Shown in pieces: positions 29,215-39,403 of a stretch of DNA of 64,000 nt (the first letter of the stretch is position 1; each line of letters starts with the position of its first letter). The DNA lies in contig NZ_JAPDNR010000001.1 in the NCBI RefSeq assembly GCF_025989125.1, forward strand, positions 3,454,301 through 3,518,300, read 5' to 3'. The DNA comes from Chitinophaga nivalis. Its GTDB lineage: Bacteria; Bacteroidota; Bacteroidia; Chitinophagales; Chitinophagaceae. A program made the position numbers and the translations under genes. The notes under the pieces are model-generated. The model was not told where the DNA came from. It ran no database searches and saw nothing but the letters and a program-made list of their open reading frames with translations.

Positions 29215-32200
29215 ATGATAGTTAATACTTCTTCTCCTTACCCGTTCTTTTCAAAGGGACAACAGTTGAAAAGCACCAGCCTGACCGGTATCGTTAATTA
29301 TGCAGAACAGGAGAGTGAGGATACCCGGATATACCTGGAGGGACGCGGTGTTTTTTACGGACTGACACTGGACTGGCAGGAGACCTCAAACACGCTTCGG
29401 TTATTACCGGGAACAGCGGTCACCTCAGATGGCTTGTTGTTTGTATTGGATGATGCCCTCACTTTCAGCCGTGCCAAAACGGAAGAGCAATTGCCGCTAT
29501 CGGGCCAACAGGTAAACATCCGCCGACTGGTCACCGGTAATACGGAAGGAGAACCGCTGGCAACGGTATTGGCGGAAAAAGACTATATCGTGGTATTGGT
29601 AAGTACCCGGAAGGATTCGCCTCAGTCGAGCTGTTTATATGGTTACAACAGTAACGAAATTACCCGGGAAGTGCAGGCAGAAGCAGTATTGATAGCGAAA
29701 ACAGAACTGGATAAATTTGATCGGCAGAAATGGTTTCCGCAAATCACACCTGTGTTGGAAGGCGACGGCCCTGCGGTACATCGTTTCGGTTATCAGAACG
29801 AAAATGCTGGTATTACTTTCGATTCGTTTATTAACTGGAGTACTGTGGCTGACGGTTTTAAACGGGTATGCACCGAAGCAGAAGCCGGTATTGGAGAGGC
29901 TTACCGTAAATTATATGCATTGGTGCAACCGTTGTTGTTACCGGATAATACAGACAATCCTTTTGATGGACTGGCAGCTTCCTTGGCAGCTGTACGGCAA
30001 CAATTGGATAACAATGATAAATGGTTGCCCTGGTGGTACGACTATTGTAAAGAGCTGGTGAGCGCCTATGAAGAATTTGCCAACTCCGACTTCTTTAATA
30101 CCGTACTGGTAAGTTTTCCCGATAAAAAAGCATTCCCCGGCTACATCGCTTTAGGCCCTGCAAATACAGATAGTCCTGCAGATGGAAGGATAGACATTAA
30201 CGACTACCGTATGGGATTATTCCACCTGCCTTCTGCTGATGTCAACAGTGCTATAATCGAAACGGCCCGGTTGTTTATTACACGTATGAAACAACTGGTA
30301 TTACAGTCCAACACAGTATTTAGTGCAACTGTAAAGTTCCCTGATAAGGTACATATCATTCCGGATGAAGGTATTCATTTGCCATTGAGCAGAAGATCTA
30401 TTCCCTATTACTACGTAAAGACAACGGATTGGCCGCGTTTCTGGAATCCTGCTGTGATGAGACGTGGCAGGGTGCCGGTGATACCAGGTATGGTTGATAC
30501 GGTAGATAATAAATTGATGTGGAATGACATCAACGCCTATACGTTTTTTCGGATACAGGGACATCATGGTGTGGCAGCGATGAAGATAGAGGAAGATATT
30601 GCGGCAGAGCGGAAGAAGTATCATCTCCCTTTTGATATAAAAATTGTCTACCTGGGAACACCGGAGTCTATGCAGGAACTTATTAAGGATAAGTCTGCTC
30701 ACTTTACAGATCTGGGTGTGATGCTGGAAGATATTGTGTATGATTTGCGTGCTGGCTGGAATTGTGCGAATACCTGGGAAGATAAAATATTCCCGGGTGG
30801 ATTTAACAGAGCACAAATAGGACAGATGTTTGAAAACCTGGCCAGCTATATTTCAGGGCAGGGAGTAGGTTGGGAAAAAAAGCTGTGTGATCAACTCTGT
30901 GATGAGAAAAAGCGCCCAAGTTGTATCAACTTTATGAGTGGCCTCAATGCCGTAAGTGAAGAATACGTACGCCGCAAAAGCGAATTGCTGAATAACCTGC
31001 TCTTTACCCATTTCGCCAAAAAACATCCGGGACTGGAACACACCGGAGGCGTGCCCAAAGGAGGCACCCTGGTATTGGTGTGCGACCAGAACATCAAGGA
31101 TACGGTAGCCTCTTCCGAAATGATGGATATCGTAAAGTTGGTAGCCAGCCAGGATGACCAGGAACGGGCAACAGGACAAGAAAAAGCAGCAGCGTTGCTG
31201 GATTATAAAGTAGTAGCTGATTTCTGTTTGCCTTATACCTGCTGCTCGAAAGTACCGGCCATACAGGTTGTCTTTGAACAGTTGGTACCACAGGCCTATT
31301 TTAAGATGGAGGCGATACGTATCAGTGAGCCATCAGATGCTAAAGCAGGTACTTCCTATCAACTGGAATTGGATAACCAATCGCTGTATGCAACTGCTTT
31401 CCACTGGGAATTGTATGATTACAACGGTGTGTTGCTGGAGGAGAAAGATACGACATTGGTCAGCGAGCAAGTGACCTTCCCTATATCATTGAGCCAGGGT
31501 GTAACTTATAAAGTCAAACTGACTGCCTCCAAAGAATCCCTTAACAGTACCTACGAGCAAACAATCGACATCTGCCCACAGGGGATAGGACATATGCTGA
31601 CCAGTAGCGGTGAAGATACTGCCGAATGGAAATGGAAGGAGGGGGACCTGGAATTACCACTGGAACGCTTGGTATTAGGCGGTGTATTCCATCTGTATAA
31701 AGAAACAACCGCAGGTATAACTAAAATACCGGCGGATCAATACCATATTTCCTGGGACGAAGGACTGTTAACCGGTAAGCTACAGGTGAAAAAGCCGGAG
31801 ATCGGCAATTACAACCTGGAATATTCCTTCCCGGATATTACCGACTGTACAGCTAAAGCAACATTAACTGTGACTGTCGTAGTAGATACCGCCATCATGG
31901 ACACCCGTATAAAGCGTTATCGTGATGTAGTAAAAGAGGCTGCTGGTTCGAGCACCGAACCTTGGTTTGTTGAAACAAAAAAATTCCTGGATAAAAAAGG
32001 CTCAGATACGGTGTTGACTACTGATTATACTACCTTACTAAAAGTACTGACGCCAACAACACCTCCCAAAAAACAAAAGGCCGCCGCGGCAACATCTCCA
32101 TTAGAGTTGCTCTTGTACAATGCCACAGCCTATTATATAGACCAGTTGCTGACGAGCGTACCTGGAGAGATATTTCCTGCTGCGAAAAAACCATTGGCAG

Positions 32201-32331
32201 ATGCTGCTGTCATGATGAAGGGCTATGATAAGGATTTGGTGAAATGGAATGCAGTATGGACCACTGTAGAAATTACCCGGCCGGATAATGAAGCAACCAT
32301 TGCTGCTTACAACGACATATTCAAACCATGA
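29215..32331 (+). CDS. large eCIS-linked protein of unknown function (1038 aa)
   Basis: The N-terminal segment (YPFFSKGQQLKSTSLTGIVN; TRIYLEGRGVFYGLTLDW; RLLPGTAVTSDGLLFVLDD) resembles a conserved opening of Bacteroidota eCIS-linked proteins. The middle is helical and mixed. Residues ~700-900 contain two immunoglobulin-like beta domains (TFPISLSQGVTYKVKLTAS; GNYNLEYSFPDITDCTAKAT). It sits between the giant baseplate gene and the tape measure and overlaps the latter by ATGA, so it is very likely a particle component, perhaps baseplate-peripheral or a fibre base. Function not known. Confidence 0.75.
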   Translation: MIVNTSSPYPFFSKGQQLKSTSLTGIVNYAEQESEDTRIYLEGRGVFYGLTLDWQETSNTLRLLPGTAVTSDGLLFVLDDALTFSRAKTEEQLPLSGQQVNIRRLVTGNTEGEPLATVLAEKDYIVVLVSTRKDSPQSSCLYGYNSNEITREVQAEAVLIAKTELDKFDRQKWFPQITPVLEGDGPAVHRFGYQNENAGITFDSFINWSTVADGFKRVCTEAEAGIGEAYRKLYALVQPLLLPDNTDNPFDGLAASLAAVRQQLDNNDKWLPWWYDYCKELVSAYEEFANSDFFNTVLVSFPDKKAFPGYIALGPANTDSPADGRIDINDYRMGLFHLPSADVNSAIIETARLFITRMKQLVLQSNTVFSATVKFPDKVHIIPDEGIHLPLSRRSIPYYYVKTTDWPRFWNPAVMRRGRVPVIPGMVDTVDNKLMWNDINAYTFFRIQGHHGVAAMKIEEDIAAERKKYHLPFDIKIVYLGTPESMQELIKDKSAHFTDLGVMLEDIVYDLRAGWNCANTWEDKIFPGGFNRAQIGQMFENLASYISGQGVGWEKKLCDQLCDEKKRPSCINFMSGLNAVSEEYVRRKSELLNNLLFTHFAKKHPGLEHTGGVPKGGTLVLVCDQNIKDTVASSEMMDIVKLVASQDDQERATGQEKAAALLDYKVVADFCLPYTCCSKVPAIQVVFEQLVPQAYFKMEAIRISEPSDAKAGTSYQLELDNQSLYATAFHWELYDYNGVLLEEKDTTLVSEQVTFPISLSQGVTYKVKLTASKESLNSTYEQTIDICPQGIGHMLTSSGEDTAEWKWKEGDLELPLERLVLGGVFHLYKETTAGITKIPADQYHISWDEGLLTGKLQVKKPEIGNYNLEYSFPDITDCTAKATLTVTVVVDTAIMDTRIKRYRDVVKEAAGSSTEPWFVETKKFLDKKGSDTVLTTDYTTLLKVLTPTTPPKKQKAAAATSPLELLLYNATAYYIDQLLTSVPGEIFPAAKKPLADAAVMMKGYDKDLVKWNAVWTTVEITRPDNEATIAAYNDIFKP

Positions 32332-34268
32332 TACAACAACATGTCATAGGAAAACTGATCGTGGAACTCCAGCTGCCTTCGAGAGAAGAGGCGCCTGCCT
32401 GGTATGCCCGTATTGCGGCGATGTGCCGGCATGAACTGCTACCATTGCTGGCCGGCCTTTTTGATGATTGGGCCGATGAAGACGTCCTGTTGCAGATAGA
32501 CCAGCTGGAAATAAACCTGGATACCTGCACCCTGGAAATCCTGCATGACATACCGGATACGGTGATTACGTATATGCATCAACATTACCCGATAGCAGAG
32601 CAGCCGCTATGGACCGAAAAAGGAGTATCCCGCCTGCCGCTGGCCCAAAGCTATTTCAACAGCTGGTTATACTTCCTGGAACAGGGTACCTTGCCGCATA
32701 CCAGTGCCAGGTGGTCGCCGCAGGAATGGGAGTCCGGTGACTGGGAATCCGGAGTACTGGAAACGCTGGCTACCGACAGTAAAGCGCTGGAGAAATGCCG
32801 GGAGGTGCTGACACAGCATCCGGTGGCCATCAAACGATTGCTGCGGCAGTTTTCATCCGTCTTTCAGCAGCAGTGGATGCGGGCCTGCGATGCAGGCGCC
32901 TTCCAGTTTGCCGACACGCTGGGCGATGAGCTGGAACGTTGTTGTTTCCATCCTACCGTACAGCAGATACTGTCGCAGCAATGGTCAGGATTGTATACCA
33001 TTTTACCGGAACGCACAGCTTTCCGGCTGCAACTGAAAGAATGGCTGATCCGGGAAGTGATTTTGGTGAAACCAAATATCCGGCCGGCAGATTTACTGGA
33101 TAAAATGATCCGCCTGTTTTTTACAGCGCCACTGGTGGTACGTTTGTTATACGTTTTTCAACAACTGCCGGAAACGCTGGCGATCAAAACAGGTAGTGTA
33201 TTTCATCAGTCCCTGAAAACACTGACCGGCTATTATGCCACTGGTATTGCGGCACTGCGCAGTCACAGCGAAAGATTATTACCTCCGGCGGCTGTACGCG
33301 ATGCGGCAGCAGAACAGCTGTCCAACAATACCGCAACATCCTCGTCGCCGGATCATCAACCGGATCATAAAGAGGATCATCAACCGGAAAAACAACAGGA
33401 AAAACAACCGGAGAATCAAATACCGCAATCGTCACCGGAGAAAGATAAGGAACGCCGTATACCACCACAGGAAACCTCGTTGTCAACAGATCATCAACTG
33501 GAAAAACAGATACCGCAATCGCCACCGGAAAAAGACAAAGAGCTCCGTACGCCGCCCCAGGAAATACCCCAACAAACGGCTGGTAATATTCCACCTATAT
33601 CGGAAACGGTTAAACGACATTCACCGGACACGACTGCTGCAGAAGATCAGCCGGCAAGTACACCGACTGCTGCTACGTCATCACCGGCAGCCGCGCAGCC
33701 GGCCGCAGGGGCTAAAGACAACACGTCGGAACCTCCTGTTGAGGAAGCGCCGCTACCGGCTGATGGTACGGTCTTGTACGTGGAGCAGGCGGGGCTGATC
33801 CTATTACATCCCTATATCGGTATTTTATTCGATTCGCTGGGTCTTAAAACCGGCGCACACTTTACAGATGAAGCAGCCAGAGAGAAAGCAGTACACCTGT
33901 TGGGATACCTGGCTGCCGGTGATATGGAATTGCCGGAATATGAACTGGTACTCCCCAAAATATTGTGTGGGATACCGCCTTCACAGCCGGTTAGCCGGTT
34001 TGTGACCTTGTCTGCGGAAGAAAAAGCAGGCGCAGAAGAACTGCTGGAAGCAGTGATTACCAACTGGAACGCACTGGGGAACACTTCTCCGGATGGTTTA
34101 CGGGCTAACTTCCTGTTGCGGGAAGGAAAGCTGGAATGGACAAATGAAGAATGGCACTTACGCGTATCGCAACAATCCTACGATATTTTATTGGATCGTT
34201 TGCCATGGGGCTTTGGTGTAGTTGCATTGTCGTGGACACCCTGGCTGATCAAAACTGTATGGGTATAA
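32328..34268 (+). CDS. contractile injection system tape measure protein (Afp14-like)
   Basis: 646 residues. The start (GKLIVELQLPSREEAPAWYA; LQIDQLEINLDT) and the end (AGLILLHPYIGILFDSLGL; LLDRLPWGFGVVALSWTPWL) are diagnostic of the CIS tape measure family (CIS_TMP). Residues ~345-480 form a low-complexity Gln/Pro/Glu/Lys/His linker with two imperfect copies of a DHQ..EKQ...IPQS.PEKDKE pattern. The protein sets tube length and lies in the tube lumen before firing. ATGA overlap with the preceding gene. Confidence 0.9.
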   Translation: MIQQHVIGKLIVELQLPSREEAPAWYARIAAMCRHELLPLLAGLFDDWADEDVLLQIDQLEINLDTCTLEILHDIPDTVITYMHQHYPIAEQPLWTEKGVSRLPLAQSYFNSWLYFLEQGTLPHTSARWSPQEWESGDWESGVLETLATDSKALEKCREVLTQHPVAIKRLLRQFSSVFQQQWMRACDAGAFQFADTLGDELERCCFHPTVQQILSQQWSGLYTILPERTAFRLQLKEWLIREVILVKPNIRPADLLDKMIRLFFTAPLVVRLLYVFQQLPETLAIKTGSVFHQSLKTLTGYYATGIAALRSHSERLLPPAAVRDAAAEQLSNNTATSSSPDHQPDHKEDHQPEKQQEKQPENQIPQSSPEKDKERRIPPQETSLSTDHQLEKQIPQSPPEKDKELRTPPQEIPQQTAGNIPPISETVKRHSPDTTAAEDQPASTPTAATSSPAAAQPAAGAKDNTSEPPVEEAPLPADGTVLYVEQAGLILLHPYIGILFDSLGLKTGAHFTDEAAREKAVHLLGYLAAGDMELPEYELVLPKILCGIPPSQPVSRFVTLSAEEKAGAEELLEAVITNWNALGNTSPDGLRANFLLREGKLEWTNEEWHLRVSQQSYDILLDRLPWGFGVVALSWTPWLIKTVWV

Positions 34269-34272
34269 TATC

Positions 34273-37200
34273 ATGATAAAAGCCGCGGATACAAAGAGCA
34301 CATCCCGGGCGGCCCGACAGCCGCAGCAACAGCAACCGGGAACTACTTTCTTCAATAAAGAAAGTGATCAGGCATATAATGCCGACGCAGGCCCGGAGCC
34401 TGCCCCGTTTTTTGTCCAACGGAAATTAACCATTGGCAAGCCGGATGATCATTTTGAGAAACAGGCAGACCAGGTGGCCGATCAGACGGTTCAACGGATG
34501 CAATCTCCTGCACCGGTACAGCTGAAAGCATTACCCGGTATTACACCTGTGACAGCACCTGCGCCGGTTACCGCACAAAAGAAGGAAAAAGAAGTGGTGG
34601 AGGAAGAAAAATCCGGAGAGGAAGAAAAAATACAACGGAAACCCATATTCGATAGTATGGGCGATCCGCCGGAAGATAAGCTGCAACGGAAAACAAACGA
34701 TGATACCGCTCCGCCGGCAACAGAAAATAGTAATGCCAACCTCGAGCACCGTCTGAAAAGCAGCAAAGGCGCGGGCTCCTCCCTGCCTCCCGATACCCGC
34801 GCTGCTATGGAGTCTTCCATAGGTGCTGACTTCAGCGGTGTGAGAATACATACAGGCAGTGAAGCCACTTCCCTGAGTAATGATCTGCAGGCACAGGCCT
34901 TTACCCACGGCAATGATATTTATTTCAATGATGGAAAATACAATACCGGCAGCAGTTCCGGACAACACCTGCTGGCACATGAGTTAACCCATACGGTACA
35001 ACAGGGCGCGGCTGTACAGAAGCAGGCAACCCCGGAAGTACAGCGGGAGCCGGCTACAGAGCAGGAAACAAAACAACCACCGGCCATTACCCCGGCGCCA
35101 CAGGAAGAAGTACAAACGAAGCCCGCTACGCCGGCACCAGCTAAACCGGCCGCCAGTGCGCCGCCGGCTGCGGCCATGGGAGAAGTGGTAAACATATCTT
35201 CCGGTGCATTCAATCCTTCCGCTACTTTGAAAGAAGCGATCCGCAATGCGAAAAACGAAGGCATGGAGGTAAACGTTACCGCCGGCAATCTGGCAGGAGC
35301 GGGCTCCTTCACAGTACGGGAAAAAGATGGCGCCCTGGAAAGTATAAACAATGCCTGGCTGCCGATGAATATGCCTTTCCTGCAGGCCGCTAACCCGGTG
35401 CTGGCAGTAAAACTGTCCAATGGGCAAATCAGTGGATTTGCGACCATTGGTAAAAGTAACCTGCCGGATGCTATTCCTAAATGGTTACGCAGCAACGACA
35501 AGGCGATCGGCTGGTTAACCGGCATTGATGTGGAAAAAGCAGCAGCACACGTTACCAATACTTTCGAAGCAGGTGCCTTTACCTTTACCCTGAACGGGGC
35601 AAAAGTAAAGGTAGGTGGATTTGCAGACGCCACACTGGATATGGGCTTCATTAATATGCAGCCTACGGCGAAAGTAGATGCCGACATCGATATCAAAGGC
35701 GTTGTAAAGAGTCAGCTGAATATTACACTGAAAGAAGAAAAATTATCCGGCGAAGGATCGCTGGATGTTAGCTATAAATCTTTCTCCGGCAAGGTGGAAG
35801 CGAAGTTCGCGGAAGGCATACTGGATGTAAAAGGATCGGTTGGTTATGAAGGCGATAAGCTGAGCGGTTCCATTACCCTGGTGATGACCGACAAAGCAAC
35901 GGCCGACCGCTTTGCAACAGACCAGGTAGGCGGCGCCAAAGCAGACGAAGTGGTACCACCGGCAGAGGTACCGCCGGCTACCGGCAAAGGTCCGCGGGCA
36001 TTGGCTGGTATGGGTACGCTCACCTTCAACATGACGGAATGGTTTGCGGGTACGGTCACCGTGATCGTAGATGGCAAAGGCACCGTAACGGTGGTGGGTA
36101 AAATTGCGCCGCCGAAAGAAATTATCCTGTTCCCGCAAAAAGATTACAGCAAGGAACTCTTTAAGCTGGAAGCCCGCGCCACCTATGGTGTGCCGGTCAT
36201 AGGCAATGTATTTGTATTTGCGAACCTTGCGCTCATTGCCCTGGCGAAAGTAGGACCTGCCAAGATATACAACATAGAAGTAAACGGTACTTACTCCACT
36301 AACCCGGATATTGCCAAAAACATTTCTTTGTCCGGTTCCCTGAACATGTCTGCCTATGCTGGTTTGCGGCTGCGGGCAGAAGGAGGGGCTGGTCTGGAAT
36401 TACTGGGTCACGACGTAAAAGTAGGCGTAGGTGTAAATGCCGACGCCGGCGTAAAAGGATATATTGATGCACGACCTACCATCGGTTACCGCGATCCGGG
36501 TGAATTCTTCTTCAAAGGTCATATGGAAATTGCAGCGCAGCCATTCCTGGGCCTCAGCGGCGATCTCTTTGTAGAAGTAGATAGTCCATGGTGGTCGCCA
36601 TTGCCGGATAAAAAATGGACCTGGCCTATTGGCTCCCTGGAATATCCGTTGCCGGGAGAATTTGGTATCGGCGCCGATATGGAATATGTACTGGGTTCCA
36701 AAAAAGTACCGGAAGTATCTTTCAGCGAAGCCAAATTCGATGGTACCAAGTTTATGACAGATCTGGTAGAGGATCATGTACCGAAGAAAGGTGGTGGCGA
36801 TAAAGGCGAAAAACAAGGTAAATTTGTAGACGGTGGTGCAGCTGCGCCGCCACCGGGAGGCGATAAAGCCCCTGCTGGTGGTAAAGCGCCGGCTGGTGGC
36901 ACGCCGGGCGGCAAAGCTCCGGGAGGAAAAGCGCCTGGAGGAGGTAAACCGGTTCCGGCACCTGCTGGTAAAGGTGGTGGCAAAGGCAAGGAAAAAGATG
37001 ATAAGGGAAAAGGCAAGAAGGATGCCGTCCTCAACTTTGGCCAGGCCATGAAAGAACTGCGGGTACTGGAAAGCCATAAACCGATGACGCGGGAAGAAAT
37101 CAATGCCGCGGTAGAAAATATTAAAAAGAAATACAGCGTTCCTGGTATTACCATTGCACCGAAAGGCAACAACATATGGGTGGTAACCGGTGTGATGGAT

Positions 37201-38247
37201 GGCCGGCCGAACAAGCAGACTGTGAAGGTAAAGGCCCTCATGAAGCCGGGGGATAATAAACCCAAAAGTAAAGAGGAAAAGGCGAAGGAGAAAGATAAGA
37301 AAAATCAGTTGGCCAAAGGGTTGAAGGCGATTGATAAAGAAGAAAAAAAGTATCTTACCAATGGAGAGATATTGAAAGACGAAGCGCAGCAGGTAGCTGC
37401 AACGGTGAAGGTAGAACACCCGGTATTTAAGTCTATAACGGTGGTTGATGGGAAAGATTCCTGGGATTATGAATATATTCAGGCAAGTCCTAAAACAGGT
37501 AAACCTAAAGAAGAAGCAGAAAAGAATGCCTTAGCGCTTGCGCAAGCTCATTTTAAAGGAAAGGTATTTGAAATTGCCGAGTTAAATGATTTTTTAAAAG
37601 CGGTAACGGGTTATCAAAAAACAACCATCAGTACATGGACCGGGATTTGGGAGGAAAAGAAGAAGGTATTGTTTTCGTTCTCCTCCATTGCAGATAGAAA
37701 AGATTCTTATCGTAAACTAAGCTTTGATAAGAGTTTGTTGGAAGAAGGAAAGCGGGATGTTGATTTTGATAAACGAAGGGCATACGGGTACGATAACTTT
37801 GATAAAACCAGTGCAGGTGGGTTGATTGTATTAAGAAAAAGTTTGATAATGGAGAAAGATGAAACAGATCCCAGCAAGTATAAATATGGTTATGCACCCG
37901 GGAAAGAGTTTGATATTGCATATTTATCTTCAGCCCAGGCACGGTATGAATGTGCCAGAACAAGAATTGTAAAAGGCGAAAGATTGTTGGTACCTTATGA
38001 CCGTATTGTACTCGGGCATCATATCAAAATGGGGGCATCCGAACATTGGAACAGATATGGACACAAACAAACAAGAAAGCAGAATCTGGAGTGGAATCGG
38101 GATCCTAATAATTTTCATGGTATAGAAGACAAGACCGTGTCTTCCCAGAGTGCCAGCGAATCAGAATCTTATTTGGAACCGTCTAAAGATGAGGGTAGTA
38201 AGCCATGGTGGTATGATGTTAATCATAAAGATTACTTTAAAAAATAA
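34273..38247 (+). CDS. DUF4157 (eCIS_core) cargo protein with C-terminal HNH-like toxin domain, 1324 aa
   Basis: N-terminal loading-type leader (FFNKESDQAYNADAG; QRKLTIGKPDDHFEKQADQV), then a DUF4157 domain with IGADFSGVRIHTGSEA and AHELTHTVQQG (HExxH at residues 236-240). A beta-rich middle (~310-840) of unknown fold leads into a Gly/Lys/Pro/Ala linker (~850-915) and a C-terminal region. The last ~120 residues contain VLGHHIKMGASEHWNRYGHK, KQNLEWNRDPNNFHGIED and VSSQSAS, which look like a His-Me-finger (HNH/ENDO VII-type) nuclease toxin. GC drops sharply in the tip (bases 37801-37860 are 33% GC against 55% at 36541-36600). The next gene encodes a SUKH-like immunity protein. Nuclease activity is inferred. 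Confidence 0.85.
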   Translation: MIKAADTKSTSRAARQPQQQQPGTTFFNKESDQAYNADAGPEPAPFFVQRKLTIGKPDDHFEKQADQVADQTVQRMQSPAPVQLKALPGITPVTAPAPVTAQKKEKEVVEEEKSGEEEKIQRKPIFDSMGDPPEDKLQRKTNDDTAPPATENSNANLEHRLKSSKGAGSSLPPDTRAAMESSIGADFSGVRIHTGSEATSLSNDLQAQAFTHGNDIYFNDGKYNTGSSSGQHLLAHELTHTVQQGAAVQKQATPEVQREPATEQETKQPPAITPAPQEEVQTKPATPAPAKPAASAPPAAAMGEVVNISSGAFNPSATLKEAIRNAKNEGMEVNVTAGNLAGAGSFTVREKDGALESINNAWLPMNMPFLQAANPVLAVKLSNGQISGFATIGKSNLPDAIPKWLRSNDKAIGWLTGIDVEKAAAHVTNTFEAGAFTFTLNGAKVKVGGFADATLDMGFINMQPTAKVDADIDIKGVVKSQLNITLKEEKLSGEGSLDVSYKSFSGKVEAKFAEGILDVKGSVGYEGDKLSGSITLVMTDKATADRFATDQVGGAKADEVVPPAEVPPATGKGPRALAGMGTLTFNMTEWFAGTVTVIVDGKGTVTVVGKIAPPKEIILFPQKDYSKELFKLEARATYGVPVIGNVFVFANLALIALAKVGPAKIYNIEVNGTYSTNPDIAKNISLSGSLNMSAYAGLRLRAEGGAGLELLGHDVKVGVGVNADAGVKGYIDARPTIGYRDPGEFFFKGHMEIAAQPFLGLSGDLFVEVDSPWWSPLPDKKWTWPIGSLEYPLPGEFGIGADMEYVLGSKKVPEVSFSEAKFDGTKFMTDLVEDHVPKKGGGDKGEKQGKFVDGGAAAPPPGGDKAPAGGKAPAGGTPGGKAPGGKAPGGGKPVPAPAGKGGGKGKEKDDKGKGKKDAVLNFGQAMKELRVLESHKPMTREEINAAVENIKKKYSVPGITIAPKGNNIWVVTGVMDGRPNKQTVKVKALMKPGDNKPKSKEEKAKEKDKKNQLAKGLKAIDKEEKKYLTNGEILKDEAQQVAATVKVEHPVFKSITVVDGKDSWDYEYIQASPKTGKPKEEAEKNALALAQAHFKGKVFEIAELNDFLKAVTGYQKTTISTWTGIWEEKKKVLFSFSSIADRKDSYRKLSFDKSLLEEGKRDVDFDKRRAYGYDNFDKTSAGGLIVLRKSLIMEKDETDPSKYKYGYAPGKEFDIAYLSSAQARYECARTRIVKGERLLVPYDRIVLGHHIKMGASEHWNRYGHKQTRKQNLEWNRDPNNFHGIEDKTVSSQSASESESYLEPSKDEGSKPWWYDVNHKDYFKK

Positions 38248-38252
38248 AAATA

Positions 38253-39377
38253 ATGGAAAATTTACTGAACGCCTACGAGGACTTTTTTGGCAAGCCCGAT
38301 TTATTGGTGACACTGCCCGCAACTAAAAAAAATAGCACCTTTCAGGTGGGAGTAAATCAGTCGGAGATAGATGATGAATCTAATACCATCACTTCTCTGG
38401 GTTTGTCGGTGCTGGAAGGAGAGAAAGAATGGGATATTGAATTTAGTATAGAGGTGATGGGAGCTGTTTCAGAACAAAAGGCATTGGAAACGGGTAATTT
38501 TTATTACCAACTGTTTAATAAAGTAATTGCAGGAGAAGAACTGGTTTCAGGAAGTATCTACAAGCAAATAACGCTTCCCGGGTTTGATAGGATGAAGCAC
38601 CTATTAATCATGGATAAAGGTTATTTATCTGCACAATGGTTAGATGATGAGCAGGCAACCGGGCGCCTGATAAATGTAATTGCATTGTTTGAGCAGGAAG
38701 CCGATCAGCTACAGCAGTTAGTACCTGAGTTAAGAGAGAAGATAATCTGGAGATCGGATATTGTATTTGCAGATCCTGCCCGGGAACCAGAAAACATTGT
38801 TTATCAGGCCATGTTGAATACCTGGAGTGGGATTGCAGAATGGTTTCAGGAAAATGGAGTCCATACAGCCGATGACTTAAATAGACAGCTGGAAGCAGCC
38901 GGAAGTGAAGCGCCTGCCACCGCATTGGAAAAAGAACTCGGCTTTACATTGCCGCTGGATTTTAAAGCATCCTTTAACATACAACAGGAAGGTATCAGTT
39001 TAGGTACGTATGATATGTTTGATGCGGAAGGTATTATACAGGAAAGAAATGACATGAATCGATTGAATAAAGCAGGGACTTTTGATAAAATGACAAAAAA
39101 TATGTCCGGAGATCCACGGATAAAAAAGGTAGGCTGGCATGAGAAATGGGTGCCTATAGCGATGAATAGCGCAGGTGATACGGTTTGTATTGATATGGAT
39201 CCGGGGCCGGAAGGGGTGCCGGGACAAATCATTATTCGTTTAATGGAACAGGGACCTATTGCCACAGACTATACCTCTTTCTTTGATTGGCTGGACGCAT
39301 TTGATACCGATCTGAAAGGCGATAGTTTTGAAGTCGATAGCGATGGGTTTTTGCATAGAAAAGAAGATTCGCTTTAA
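38253..39377 (+). CDS. two-domain immunity protein: SUFU-like plus SMI1/KNR4 (SUKH)
   Basis: 374 residues, starting 5 nt after the toxin stop. The N-terminal half (YEDFFGKPDLLVTLPATKKN; LPGFDRMKHLLIMDKGYL) resembles the suppressor-of-fused domain. The C-terminal half (ALEKELGFTLPLDFKASFNI; HEKWVPIAMNSAGDTVCIDM; YTSFFDWLDAFD) is a clear SMI1/KNR4 (SUKH-1) domain. Both are standard immunity folds in polymorphic toxin systems, often paired with HNH-type nucleases. The gene is AT-richer than the structural genes, like the toxin tip. It probably neutralises the adjacent C-terminal toxin in the producer or in kin cells. Confidence 0.85.
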   Translation: MENLLNAYEDFFGKPDLLVTLPATKKNSTFQVGVNQSEIDDESNTITSLGLSVLEGEKEWDIEFSIEVMGAVSEQKALETGNFYYQLFNKVIAGEELVSGSIYKQITLPGFDRMKHLLIMDKGYLSAQWLDDEQATGRLINVIALFEQEADQLQQLVPELREKIIWRSDIVFADPAREPENIVYQAMLNTWSGIAEWFQENGVHTADDLNRQLEAAGSEAPATALEKELGFTLPLDFKASFNIQQEGISLGTYDMFDAEGIIQERNDMNRLNKAGTFDKMTKNMSGDPRIKKVGWHEKWVPIAMNSAGDTVCIDMDPGPEGVPGQIIIRLMEQGPIATDYTSFFDWLDAFDTDLKGDSFEVDSDGFLHRKEDSL

Positions 39378-39403
39378 TTAACAAGTACTATAACCCCCAA
39401 AAT

